This document shows, piece by piece, positions 43,825 through 52,393 of a DNA stretch of 64,000 nucleotides. The translations under genes and the position numbers were made by a program. Source of the stretch: Bradyrhizobium sp. (GTDB lineage: Bacteria; Pseudomonadota; Alphaproteobacteria; Rhizobiales; Xanthobacteraceae); contig NZ_JALHLP010000009.1 in NCBI RefSeq assembly GCF_022844465.1, positions 1 to 64,000 on the forward strand, in the 5' to 3' direction. Below the pieces are notes generated by a model. That model ran no database searches, was not told where the DNA came from, and saw only the letters and a program-made list of their open reading frames with translations. Every line of letters starts with the position of its first letter. The stretch's first letter is position 1.

Positions 43825-44466
43825 ATGACATATCGCCTGAACCGCTTGCTCGGCTCATTGTTCCTGGTCACGGCGCTCGGCGGCGCCGCGGCCGAGGCCC
43901 ATCCGCATGTCTGGATCACCGCCAGGAGCGAGGTGGTCTATGCGCCCGATGGCGCGATGACGGGCGTGCGTCACGCCTGGACCTTCGACGACATGTTCTC
44001 GACCTATGCGCTGCAAGGCATCACAACCAAGACCAAAGGCGTCTACAGCCGCGAGGACCTCGCGCCGCTGGCGCAGACCAACGTCGAATCGCTGAAGGAT
44101 TTCGACTTCTTCACGTTCGCCAAAGCCGACGGCAAGAAGACCAAGTTCACGGAACCGGTCGACTATTTCCTCGAGCACAAGGACGGCGCCCTGACGCTGC
44201 ATTTCATGCTGCCGCTGAAGGCGCCGGTGACGCCCAAGCAGCTCGCGCTTGATGTGTTCGATCCGTCCTACTTCATCGACTTCAAGTTCGACGACAAGGA
44301 GCCGATCAAGCTGGTCGGCGCGCCCGCTGCCTGTCAGTTGCGTTTTCAGCGGCCCAACGAGGAAACCGCCAACACGCAACGCCTGAGTGAGCAGAATTTC
44401 ATGAGTGGCGACAACTCGAACTACGGCGCGATGTACGCCAACAAGATCACGGTGAACTGCCCGTGA
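43825..44466 (+). CDS. DUF1007 periplasmic protein
   Basis: A 213-residue exported protein: signal peptide to about residue 25 (LGSLFLVTALGGAAAEA), mature start HPHVWITARSEVVYAPDG, a motif characteristic of DUF1007. Proteins of this family are regularly encoded beside nickel/cobalt exporters of the NicO/RcnA type, as here, and the N-terminal His-x-His may bind metal. Its stop overlaps the GTG start of the exporter gene. Confidence 0.9.
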   Translation: MTYRLNRLLGSLFLVTALGGAAAEAHPHVWITARSEVVYAPDGAMTGVRHAWTFDDMFSTYALQGITTKTKGVYSREDLAPLAQTNVESLKDFDFFTFAKADGKKTKFTEPVDYFLEHKDGALTLHFMLPLKAPVTPKQLALDVFDPSYFIDFKFDDKEPIKLVGAPAACQLRFQRPNEETANTQRLSEQNFMSGDNSNYGAMYANKITVNCP

Positions 44467-45506
44467 GGGGGATGCCCGCCCGCCTCGCACGAGGCTTGAT
44501 GATCACGGCCGCCGCGCTCGCGACCCTCGCGGTTTTCGACGCCGCCTTGCACGTGGTGGCGGCGCAAAATCCGTTCGGCGGGCCGCGTCCGGCCGCCGAG
44601 CCGCAGGCCGGCGGCGTTGTGGGCTGGATTCTCGCCAAGCAATCCGAATTCTATCGCGAGATGTCCTCGACGATCCGCGCGGCGAAGTCGGACGGCAGCG
44701 CGGTCTGGACGCTGCTGGCGATCGCGTTTGGCTACGGGGTGTTTCACGCCGCCGGACCCGGCCACGGAAAGGCGGTGATCTCGTCCTATCTCGTCGCCAA
44801 CGAAGAAACCGCGCGGCGCGGCATCGCGCTGTCATTCGCCTCGGCGCTGCTGCAGGCGCTGGTGGCGGTGGCGATCGTGGCCGTCTTCGCCTGGCTGCTG
44901 TCCGCCACCGCCAAAACCATGTGCTCCGCGGAGAAGGCGATCGAGATCACAAGCTATGGCCTGATCGCGGTCCTCGGCGCCCGGCTGGTCTGGACCAAGG
45001 GCGGCGGCTTCATGCGCGCGCTGGGCACCAAGCCCGAACTGGCGGTCGCTGCGGCGCATCATCATCACGGCCACAGCCCTGGCCACCACGATCACCATCC
45101 CGGCCATTTTCACGACGAGCATTGCGGCCATTCGCACGGGCCGACGCCGGACCAGCTCGCCGGCCCCGGCGGCTGGCGGCGCGGGCTCGGCACGATCTTC
45201 GCGGTTGGCATGCGGCCCTGCTCGGGCGCGATCCTGGTGCTGGTGTTTTCGCTGGCGCAGGGCCTGTTCTGGGCGGGCATCGCCGCGACCTTCGTGATGG
45301 GGCTTGGCACCGCGATCACGGTCGCCACCATCGCTGTCGTTGCGGTGTCGGCGAAGGGCCTTGCCCGGCGTCTCAGCGCCGGGCGCGAGGGTGGCGGCGT
45401 GCTGGTCATGCGCGGCATCGAATTCGCCGCCGCCGGGCTGGTACTGCTGTTCGGCCTCGGCCTCTTGTTCGGCTACCTCGCCGCCGAGCGCGCGACCTGC
45501 CTGTGA
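44463..45506 (+). CDS. Nickel/cobalt transporter, NicO/RcnA family
   Basis: A 347-residue inner-membrane protein with about six to seven segments. The motif GVFHAAGPGHGKAVISSYLV and the late GMRPCSGAILVLVFSLAQGL are hallmarks of NicO proteins. Between them is a His-rich cytoplasmic loop (about residues 198-230, HHHHGHSPGHHDHHPGHFHD). GTG 44463 couples it to DUF1007; ATG 44499 is an alternative start. It probably exports Ni2+ or Co2+. Confidence 0.92.
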   Translation: MRGMPARLARGLMITAAALATLAVFDAALHVVAAQNPFGGPRPAAEPQAGGVVGWILAKQSEFYREMSSTIRAAKSDGSAVWTLLAIAFGYGVFHAAGPGHGKAVISSYLVANEETARRGIALSFASALLQALVAVAIVAVFAWLLSATAKTMCSAEKAIEITSYGLIAVLGARLVWTKGGGFMRALGTKPELAVAAAHHHHGHSPGHHDHHPGHFHDEHCGHSHGPTPDQLAGPGGWRRGLGTIFAVGMRPCSGAILVLVFSLAQGLFWAGIAATFVMGLGTAITVATIAVVAVSAKGLARRLSAGREGGGVLVMRGIEFAAAGLVLLFGLGLLFGYLAAERATCL

Positions 45507-45552
45507 CGGCGAGCATCGACGATTGAGCGCGCCGTGCTCCGCCCGCCCCGTC

Positions 45553-46560
45553 TCACTCCGGCTTGATCCCGGCCGCCTGCATGATCGGCAACAGCCGCGC
45601 CTGCTCGCTGTCGCGGAATGCGGCGATCTCGGCCGGTGAAGTCGGCCAGGTCGAGGCGCCGAGATCGTTGTAGCGCGTCTTGACCTGGGGATCGGCGAGC
45701 GCCCTGGCGGTGAGCGCGTTGATCTGCGCGACCAGATCGGCCTTCATGCCGGCCGGCCCGATCAGCGCCGTCCACGAGGTCATCGCATATCCCGGCAGCA
45801 ATTCGGCCATGGCCGGCACGTCGGGAAGTTCGGGGATGCGCGTCCTCGAGGTCACCGCGATCGGCCTGACCAGGCCGGCGCGCACGCTGGGCAGCGAGCC
45901 CGGCAGATTGTCGAACAGCATATCGACCTGGCCGCCGAGCAGGTCGTTCATCGCCGGCGCGGCCCCCTTGTAGGGAATATGGACCACATCGACGCCGGCC
46001 ATGCTCTTCATCATCTCGCCCGACAGATGCAATGTCGTGCCGAAGCCCGCCGAGGCGTAGGTGTATTTGCGCGGCTCCTTCTTGAAGGCGGCCAGCAGCT
46101 CCTTCAGGTCCGAGGAGAACAGATCCTTCTTGCCGACCAGGATGTTCGGCAACTGCCACATGCCTGAAATGAAGGTGAAATCACGGACCGGATCGTAGGG
46201 GAGCTTGGCATAGCTTCCGATCGCCAGCACGTTGCTGGCGATGCCGCCCAGTCCGATCGTGTATCCGTCCGGCGGCGACTTCGCGACTGCGTCGGCCCCC
46301 AGCGCGCCGCCTGCGCCCGCCCGATTTTCGACCACAAACGACTGCCCGGACAATTCGCTCATCTTCTGGCAGAGGATGCGCGAAAGCGAATCGGTGGCGC
46401 CCCCCGCCGGAAATCCGTTGACATAGCGCACCGACCGCGCCGGCCAGGCCTCCTGCGCGCGCGCCACTTGCGGGGCCAGGAACGGCGCGGCGATCGACCC
46501 GCCGACAAGGCCGAGCAGGGTGCGGCGGTTGACAGACATGGGCTGCTTGGGGTGCGGCAT
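45553..46560 (-). CDS. TctC/Bug-family periplasmic solute receptor
   Basis: A 335-residue receptor with a twin-arginine-like signal (NRRTLLGLVGGSIAAP, ending ARAQEA). Hallmarks: VRYVNGFPAGGATDSLSRIL, VENRAGAGGALGADAVAKSP, and YKGAAPAMNDLLGGQVDMLF. GGAGGAAG precedes ATG 46560; upstream in-frame ATGs are less likely. No TctA/B partner is adjacent. Distinct in sequence from the receptor at 13748. Substrate probably a carboxylic acid. Confidence 0.92.
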   Translation of the reverse strand: MPHPKQPMSVNRRTLLGLVGGSIAAPFLAPQVARAQEAWPARSVRYVNGFPAGGATDSLSRILCQKMSELSGQSFVVENRAGAGGALGADAVAKSPPDGYTIGLGGIASNVLAIGSYAKLPYDPVRDFTFISGMWQLPNILVGKKDLFSSDLKELLAAFKKEPRKYTYASAGFGTTLHLSGEMMKSMAGVDVVHIPYKGAAPAMNDLLGGQVDMLFDNLPGSLPSVRAGLVRPIAVTSRTRIPELPDVPAMAELLPGYAMTSWTALIGPAGMKADLVAQINALTARALADPQVKTRYNDLGASTWPTSPAEIAAFRDSEQARLLPIMQAAGIKPE

Positions 46561-46807
46561 CACTTCCTCCATCATCAGATTCTTCTTGATTGGTTGGGGC
46601 AAAATCCGGCAGCGCTGTCGGATCCCGATTTCCGGGGCGAAAGAACCGCTGATCTTGTTTCGACAGGCAGGGAGCATACAGGCGGCAGGCGCCAGCGGTA
46701 GGGGAATTAATGGACCGTTCGCCGCAGTCCGGAGCGTCCGGCGACAGGGCCTGCGTCACCAGGTACCGGCGCGAGAAGCACCTGGCGGCACAACTCCGCG
46801 TGTTGTT

Positions 46808-47206
46808 TCACGCCGGCAGATAGGCCTTGATCCCCGGCAGGAAGAAGATCGCGATATTGATTGCCAGGCCCAGGCTCCAGAGGATGGAGCGCAGCGTCGG
46901 GCGGTTGCCGAGATAGGTGAAGACATAGGCGATCCGCACGATCAGGAACAGCACCGCCAGCTCGTCGATCAGGCGCTGCGGTCCTAGCCGGAACTCCGCC
47001 AGCAACACCGCGGCCGCAAAGAACGGAAACGCCTCGATGCCGTTCTGGTGGGCGCCGAGCGCGCGGGCGCGGATCGGGTCGTCATAAAAGGTAGGGTCGC
47101 GCGGCCTGGAATTGTCGAACTGCCCAACGCTGATCCATTTGACGGTGGCGATCGTTAACAGATACAGCATCAGCGCTCCGAAAACGCACCATTCGGCGAC
47201 CGTCAT
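46808..47206 (-). CDS. MAPEG-family membrane protein
   Basis: A 132-residue protein with four membrane segments and the MAPEG pattern (RARALGAHQNGIEAFPFFAA, then IVRIAYVFTYLGNRPTLRSI). These proteins relate to microsomal glutathione transferases; bacterial members often have no defined role. GGAGGA precedes the ATG at 47206. It diverges from hemH. Confidence 0.88.
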   Translation of the reverse strand: MTVAEWCVFGALMLYLLTIATVKWISVGQFDNSRPRDPTFYDDPIRARALGAHQNGIEAFPFFAAAVLLAEFRLGPQRLIDELAVLFLIVRIAYVFTYLGNRPTLRSILWSLGLAINIAIFFLPGIKAYLPA

Positions 47207-47296
47207 GGCTCCTCCAGACCGCGGCAATAGCAATCAGTATCGAACAAGCGGGGTTGTCTTGACAAGGATGGGGCGACGCGCGATGCCGTCAAAATC

Positions 47297-48334
47297 ATGA
47301 CCGTGGTCGTCCCGATCGGAAGCGCCAAGCCCGCGCCGGCAGCCCAGCCGGAGCGCGTCGGCGTGCTGCTGGTCAATCTCGGCACCCCCGATACCGCGGA
47401 TGCCAGCGGCGTGCGGGTCTATCTGAAGGAATTCCTCTCCGACCCGCGCGTGATCGAGGACCAGGGGCTGTTGTGGAAGCTGATCCTCAACGGCGTCATC
47501 CTGCGCGTGCGGCCGGGTCGCAAGGCGCGCGACTACCAGAAGATCTGGAATGCCGAGAAAAACGAGTCGCCGCTCAAGACCATCACGCGCGCGCAGGCCG
47601 AGAAGCTTGCCGGGTCGATCGCCGATCACGACCACGTCGTGGTCGACTGGGCAATGCGTTACGGCAACCCCTCGATTGGCTCGCGCATCGAGGCGCTGAC
47701 CGCGCAGGGCTGCAACCGGTTGCTGGTGGTGCCGCTCTATCCGCAATACTCCGCCGCGACCTCGGCGACCGTCTGCGACGAGGTCTTTCGCGTGCTGGCG
47801 GGCATGCGCGCGCAGCCGACATTGCGGGTGACGCCGCCCTATTACGACGACCCTGACTACATCGAGGCGCTGGCCGTTTCGATCAATGCGCATCTGGCGA
47901 CATTGCCGTTCCATCCCGAGCTGATCGTGGCGTCGTTTCACGGCATGCCGCAGAAGTATGTCGACAAGGGCGATCCCTACCAGGCGCAGTGCATCGCCAC
48001 CACCGAAAGCCTGCGCAAGCGGATGGGGCTTGATGCCTCGAAGCTGATGCTGACCTTTCAGTCGCGGTTCGGTTTCGACGCCTGGCTGCAGCCCTATACC
48101 GACAAGACCATCGAACAGCTTGCGAAAGATGGCGTCAAGCGCATCGCCGTCGTGACACCAGGCTTCGCCGCCGATTGCCTGGAGACGCTGGAGGAGATCG
48201 CGCAGGAGAACGCCGAAATCTTCAAGCACAATGGGGGCGAGCAGTTTGCCGCCATTCCCTGCCTCAATGACAGCGATCCCGGCATGGACGTGATCCGGCA
48301 ACTGGTGTTGCGCGAGCTTCAAGGCTGGATCTGA
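47297..48334 (+). CDS. hemH: Ferrochelatase
   Basis: A 345-residue enzyme that inserts Fe2+ into protoporphyrin IX, the last step of heme synthesis. Motifs: VGVLLVNLGTPDTADASGVR, VVPLYPQYSAATSATVCDEV, and SFHGMPQKYVDKGDPYQAQC with the catalytic His; TFQSRFGFDAWLQPYTD and VVTPGFAADCLETLEEI close the family pattern. Full length. A longer gap (171 bases) separates it from the SPFH gene. Confidence 0.97.
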   Translation: MTVVVPIGSAKPAPAAQPERVGVLLVNLGTPDTADASGVRVYLKEFLSDPRVIEDQGLLWKLILNGVILRVRPGRKARDYQKIWNAEKNESPLKTITRAQAEKLAGSIADHDHVVVDWAMRYGNPSIGSRIEALTAQGCNRLLVVPLYPQYSAATSATVCDEVFRVLAGMRAQPTLRVTPPYYDDPDYIEALAVSINAHLATLPFHPELIVASFHGMPQKYVDKGDPYQAQCIATTESLRKRMGLDASKLMLTFQSRFGFDAWLQPYTDKTIEQLAKDGVKRIAVVTPGFAADCLETLEEIAQENAEIFKHNGGEQFAAIPCLNDSDPGMDVIRQLVLRELQGWI

Positions 48335-48505
48335 CCCCCATAGATTGCGGCCGGCATCCGGGATGCAGAACATCCGGTGGCCGGCAAACGCCTCCCCGGC
48401 TATACAGAGGCTGCTTGAGACGGCCGGACTGAACCCGCGCCGCCGCGTTGCAGACAAACCGTGATCGCGTCCGGCAACGCACCTTGCCGGCTTTGGAGGA
48501 AGTGT

Positions 48506-49501
48506 ATGACTGGTTTCGACATCTTCGCGATTGCCTTTGTCCTGCTCGTCATCGTTACCCTGTTCGCCGGCGTCAAGACCGTGCCGCAGGGCTTTGACTG
48601 GACCATCGAGCGGTTCGGCAAGTACACCCGCACCCTGTCGCCGGGGCTGAACGTCATCGTTCCCTATTTCGACCGCGTCGGCCGCAAGGTGAATGTGATG
48701 GAACAGGTGATCAGCATTCCCGAGCAGGAGGTGATCACCAAGGACAACGCTACCGTGACCGTTGACGGCGTCGCCTTCTATCAGGTGTTCGACGCCGCCA
48801 AGGCGAGCTACGAAGTGTCCAATCTCGACCAGGCGATCATCGTGCTGACCATGACCAACATCCGCTCGGTGATGGGCGCGATGGACCTCGACCAGGTGCT
48901 GTCGCACCGCGACGAGATCAACGAGCGGCTGTTGCGCGTGGTCGACGCCGCGGTGTCGCCGTGGGGGCTGAAGGTCAATCGCATCGAGATCAAGGACATC
49001 GTGCCGCCGGCCGACCTGGTCGAGGCGATGGGTCGGCAGATGAAGGCCGAGCGCGTCAAGCGCGCCGACATCCTGCAGGCCGAGGGCCAGCGCCAGTCGG
49101 AGATCCTGCGCGCCGAAGGCGCCAAGCAGAGCCAGATTCTGCAGGCCGAAGGCCGCAAGGAGGCCGCCTTCCGCGACGCCGAGGCCCGCGAGCGTTCCGC
49201 GGAGGCCGAGGCCAAGGCGACGCAGATGGTCTCCGAAGCCATCGCCAAGGGCGACGTCGCCGCGCTGAACTACTTTGTCGCCGACAAATATATCAAGGCG
49301 TTCGGGCAGCTGGCGGAGTCGCCGAACCAGAAGATCATCATGCTGCCGATCGAGGCGACCAGCATTCTGGGTTCGCTGGCCGGCATCGGCGAGATCGCCC
49401 GGGCCACCTTCGGCGACGCCGCGACGTCAGCCGGCGCGCTCGCGCGGCGAACCTCATCGGTGCCGAACACCACGCCGCCGCCGGCGCCGTCACAAAAATA
49501 A
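48506..49501 (+). CDS. SPFH/band 7 membrane protein (QmcA/stomatin-like)
   Basis: A 331-residue protein: one N-terminal membrane segment (DIFAIAFVLLVIVTLFAGV), the SPFH domain (VPQGFDWTIERFGKYTRTLS, PEQEVITKDNATVTVDGVAF, RSVMGAMDLDQVLSHRDEIN) and an Ala/Glu-rich coiled coil (RADILQAEGQRQSEILRAEG). GGAGGA precedes the ATG at 48506. These proteins form large membrane assemblies with an NfeD partner, encoded next. Role: membrane-domain organisation or protein quality control. Confidence 0.93.
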   Translation: MTGFDIFAIAFVLLVIVTLFAGVKTVPQGFDWTIERFGKYTRTLSPGLNVIVPYFDRVGRKVNVMEQVISIPEQEVITKDNATVTVDGVAFYQVFDAAKASYEVSNLDQAIIVLTMTNIRSVMGAMDLDQVLSHRDEINERLLRVVDAAVSPWGLKVNRIEIKDIVPPADLVEAMGRQMKAERVKRADILQAEGQRQSEILRAEGAKQSQILQAEGRKEAAFRDAEARERSAEAEAKATQMVSEAIAKGDVAALNYFVADKYIKAFGQLAESPNQKIIMLPIEATSILGSLAGIGEIARATFGDAATSAGALARRTSSVPNTTPPPAPSQK

Positions 49502-49544
49502 GGGTTTGACCCGCAATCACGCTGCTTGAGGAGAGGTTCGTGTC

Positions 49545-49991
49545 ATGGCCGAGATGTTGACGACGTTGGGCGCCTGGAACTGGCTGATCGCCGGCTTCAT
49601 CCTGATGGCGCTGGAATTGCTGGCGCCGGGCATCTTCCTGTTCTGGCTCGGGCTTGCGGCGCTGCTGGTCGGCGTGCTGTCGTTCGCCATCAACCCGTCC
49701 TGGCAGACGCAGATTCTGATGTTCGCGGTGCTGGCGGTCGCAGCCGTTCCGGCGTGGCGTTATTTCGCGCGCAGCGCGGGAAGCCGCAGCCAGAGCAATC
49801 CGTTCCTGAACCGGCGGACAGAAGCCATGGTCGGCCGCGAGTTCATTCTCGATAAACCGATCGTCGACGGAACCGGCACGGTGCGGATCGACGACACGAT
49901 CTGGCGCGTCGCCGGCCCCGACGCGCCGGCCGGCAGCCGGGTCCGGGTGGTGCAGGCCGACGGCGCCAGCCTGACGGTGGCGGTGGCCTAG
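49545..49991 (+). CDS. NfeD-family membrane protein
   Basis: A 148-residue protein with two or three membrane segments (WNWLIAGFILMALELLAPGI, FLFWLGLAALLVGVLSFAI) and a C-terminal OB-fold domain (VGREFILDKPIVDGTGTVRI and SRVRVVQADGASLTVAVA). It is the short, protease-less NfeD type, standard partner of the SPFH protein encoded 43 bases upstream. Confidence 0.92.
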   Translation: MAEMLTTLGAWNWLIAGFILMALELLAPGIFLFWLGLAALLVGVLSFAINPSWQTQILMFAVLAVAAVPAWRYFARSAGSRSQSNPFLNRRTEAMVGREFILDKPIVDGTGTVRIDDTIWRVAGPDAPAGSRVRVVQADGASLTVAVA

Positions 49992-49998
49992 CGCCTCC

Positions 49999-50127
49999 CT
50001 CGCCCCGCTCTTGCGGGGAGAGGGTCGGGGTGAGGGGTCTATCCGCGAGTTCGGCGCGAGTTGACGGACCTGTACCCCCTCACCCGCCGCGTAAACGCGG
50101 CGACCTCTCCCCGCAAGCGGGGCGAGG
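49999..50127. repeat. Long imperfect inverted repeat, intergenic
   Basis: Two C/G-rich arms of about 40 bases, CCTCGCCCCGC-CTTGCGGGGAGAGG-like on the left and its complement on the right (CCTCTCCCCGCAAGCGGGGC), separated by about 50 bases, with a further inner GCCGCG / CGCGGC hairpin. It lies between the convergent nfeD and HxlR genes. Similar sequence occurs in the short hairpin at 54039-54073. Confidence 0.65.
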
Positions 50128-50141
50128 TATAGGAAGCCCGC

Positions 50142-50477
50142 TCAACTCCGCCTGCTCCACCGCTCGGCAAAACGATGCAGCGGCAGGAATGTCTCCTTCA
50201 GCTCCTGGCCGAGCCCGGTGAGGCGATAGCCGTCGCCTTGCACCAATTCGATCAAGCCGGCCTCGCGCAACTCTGAAAGCCGGGCCTGCAACACCGTCGG
50301 GGAGGCCTCGTCGCAGGCGGTGCGCAGCGCCCGCGAGTTCAGCGATCCCTCGCGAAGCTCCCAAACGATCCGCAACGTCCAGCGCCGCCCCAGCAGATCG
50401 AGCAGCGCCATGATCGGCCGACCCGATTTTGAGCCCCGCACCGCCCGCTTCGTCGCCATAGCTGCCGGTTTCGACAT
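50142..50477 (-). CDS. HxlR-family transcriptional regulator
   Basis: A 111-residue winged-helix regulator: LLDLLGRRWTLRIVWELREG, SLNSRALRTACDEASPTVLQ as the recognition region and ELREAGLIELVQGDGYRLTG as the wing. HxlR proteins respond to aldehydes, quinones or redox changes. It diverges from the CMD-family gene, and two tandem palindromes lie between the starts, so it most likely represses both. Confidence 0.92.
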   Translation of the reverse strand: MSKPAAMATKRAVRGSKSGRPIMALLDLLGRRWTLRIVWELREGSLNSRALRTACDEASPTVLQARLSELREAGLIELVQGDGYRLTGLGQELKETFLPLHRFAERWSRRS

Positions 50478-50497
50478 CGAATCCTCTCTTGCATTGC

Positions 50498-50536
50498 GCT
50501 ACATTTATTGTAGCGTATCGCTACGTTTATTGTAGC
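50498..50536 (+). promoter_or_regulatory. Tandem palindromic operators for the HxlR regulator
   Basis: Two 17-base palindromes, GCTACATTTATTGTAGC (50498-50514) and GCTACGTTTATTGTAGC (50520-50536), differ at one base and are spaced 22 bases start to start, about two helical turns. They occupy the 72-base gap between the divergent regulator and CMD-family genes, and dimers would bind on the same DNA face. Confidence 0.85.
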
Positions 50537-50549
50537 ACAGGAGTTGATC

Positions 50550-51101
50550 GTGTCACAGCCCAGGCCGCGCATCGCGCCGTTGCAGCCGCCCTACTCACCG
50601 GAGATTCAGCAACATTTCGACCGGGTCATGCGCGGCGCGCCGCCGCTGATGCTGTTTCGCGTCATCGCGAGAAACGCCCGAGCATGGGAGAAATTCCGCG
50701 CCGGCAGCTTGCTCGACCGCGGGCCGCTGTCGTTGCGGCAGCGTGAGATCGTCATCAACCGCACCTGCGCGCGGACAGGATGCGAGTATGAGTGGGGCGT
50801 GCATGTCGCGGCGTTCGCGCAAGCCGCGCATCTGACCGAGCAAGAAGTCCGCGCCACCGTCCGCGGCGCTGCCACCGACGAATGCTGGTCGGCAGCGGAA
50901 CAGGCGCTGATAGCGGCCGTCGACGCGCTGCACGATCGGGCAACTCTCAGCGACGCCGAGTTCGCCGGGCTGTCGAAGCACTACGACGAGGCGCAGATCT
51001 TCGAAATCATCCTGTTGTGCGGCTTCTATCGCACCGTGTCGTATCTTGCGAACGGGCTGGCGCTGCCGCTGGAGGAGACGGCGGCGCGGTTTCCGGAGTA
51101 G
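50550..51101 (+). CDS. Carboxymuconolactone decarboxylase (CMD/AhpD-fold) family protein
   Basis: A 183-residue protein of the CMD family: LLDRGPLSLRQREIVINRTC, then GCEYEWGVHVAAFAQAAHL, where the Cys and His form the family's active-site motif, and EIILLCGFYRTVSYLANGLA. Relatives include AhpD-like peroxidase partners and decarboxylases; many are redox active. GTG 50550 has AGGAG six bases upstream. Its expression is probably controlled by the divergent HxlR gene. Confidence 0.87.
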   Translation: MSQPRPRIAPLQPPYSPEIQQHFDRVMRGAPPLMLFRVIARNARAWEKFRAGSLLDRGPLSLRQREIVINRTCARTGCEYEWGVHVAAFAQAAHLTEQEVRATVRGAATDECWSAAEQALIAAVDALHDRATLSDAEFAGLSKHYDEAQIFEIILLCGFYRTVSYLANGLALPLEETAARFPE

Positions 51102-51102
51102 T

Positions 51103-51184
51103 CGTCATTCCGGAGCGATGCGCAGCATCGAATCCGGAATCTCGAGATTCCGGGTTCGCGTCTTCGACGCGCCCCGGAATGACG
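51103..51184. repeat. Three-hairpin palindromic intergenic element, copy B
   Basis: Same architecture as 22092-22172: outer arms CGTCATTCCGG / CCGGAATGACG, then GATGCGCAGCATC, TCCGGAATCTCGAGATTCCGG and CGCGTC-TTCG-GACGCG. The third stem differs from copy A at most pairs while keeping pairing and the TTCG loop. It lies between the convergent CMD-family and kdsD genes. Confidence 0.8.
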
Positions 51185-51193
51185 AGCGCAAAC

Positions 51194-52204
51194 CTACGCC
51201 ACGCCGGCGCGCAAGAGGTCGTGCAGATGCACGATGCCGACCGGCTTGTTGGCGTCGGTCACGATCAGCGCGGTGATCTTCGATGAGTTGAGGATTTCCA
51301 GCGCCTCGCTGGCCAAGAGATCGCGGCTGATCGTCTTCGGGCTCCGCGTCATGATCTCATCGACAACGGCGCTCATCAGGTCCGGTCCCATGTGGCGGCG
51401 CAGGTCGCCGTCGGTGACGATGCCGGCGATCTGTCCGGCGGCGTCGACGATGCCGACGCAGCCAAAGCCCTTTGAGGTCATCTCGACCAGCGCGTCGGAC
51501 ATGCGCGTGCCGAGCGGCTTCAGCGGCACCGCGTCGCCGGAATGCATGAGGTCGCGGGTATATTTCAGCATCGCGCCGAGCTTGCCACCGGGATGCAACA
51601 CGCTGAAATCGACCGAGGTGAAGCCGCGGCCTTCCAGGAGCGCGATCGCCAGCGCGTCGCCGAGCGCCAGCATCATCAGCGAGGAGGTGGTCGGCGCCAG
51701 GTTGTGCGGGCAGGCCTCGCGCGCCTTCGGCAGCGTCAGCGCGACGTCGGCGGCCTTGGCCAGCGAGGACTCCCGATCCGCCGTCATCGCGATCACCGGA
51801 ATGCGGAAGCGCTTGGCGTAGGTGATGAGGTTCTTCATCTCCGGCTGTTCGCCCGACCACGACAGCGCCAGGATCACGTCATCAGGCGTGATCATGCCGA
51901 GGTCGCCGTGGCTTGCTTCGGCGGCATGGACGAAGAAGGCGGGCGTGCCGGTCGAGGCAAAGGTGGCGGCGATCTTGCGGCCGATATGGCCTGACTTGCC
52001 GAGCCCAGTGACGATCAGCCGTCCCTTGGCGTTCTGGATGCGGTCGGCTGCGGCGACAAAGGGCGCGCGAAGATCGGATTGCAGCGCCGCCGTGATCGCG
52101 GCGATCCCGCCGCCCTCGGCGTCGAGCGTCCGCAGCGCCGACTGCACGGCATCGGGGGCATCGGTGCCGGATGATTTCGCCATCAACGGTTTCGGATTGG
52201 CCAT
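51194..52204 (-). CDS. kdsD: Arabinose-5-phosphate isomerase KdsD/KpsF
   Basis: A 336-residue enzyme: SIS sugar-phosphate isomerase domain (RLIVTGLGKSGHIGRKIAAT, FVHAAEASHGDLGMITPDDV, ALSWSGEQPEMKNL) followed by two CBS domains (about residues 210-330; GCVGIVDAAGQIAGIVTDGD, ALIVTDANKPVGIVHLHDLL). It makes D-arabinose 5-phosphate from ribulose 5-phosphate, the first step to KDO in lipopolysaccharide. Full length; stands alone. Confidence 0.95.
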   Translation of the reverse strand: MANPKPLMAKSSGTDAPDAVQSALRTLDAEGGGIAAITAALQSDLRAPFVAAADRIQNAKGRLIVTGLGKSGHIGRKIAATFASTGTPAFFVHAAEASHGDLGMITPDDVILALSWSGEQPEMKNLITYAKRFRIPVIAMTADRESSLAKAADVALTLPKAREACPHNLAPTTSSLMMLALGDALAIALLEGRGFTSVDFSVLHPGGKLGAMLKYTRDLMHSGDAVPLKPLGTRMSDALVEMTSKGFGCVGIVDAAGQIAGIVTDGDLRRHMGPDLMSAVVDEIMTRSPKTISRDLLASEALEILNSSKITALIVTDANKPVGIVHLHDLLRAGVA

Positions 52205-52393
52205 GTCTGATCCCAGGGAGAAGGGGCGCGGCCCCCGAACCCGTATCTAGCATGGCCGGTCCGGCGATGCGACGCGCGCGGCGGCGCTCTCAACGGCTCA
52301 TTAACCATAATTGTTTTAACTCCATTAACGACAGGTTCCGCGGCTGCGCGCCGCGACGCTTGCAAGCTTTTGTTTTGTTGGAGTATTCATACC

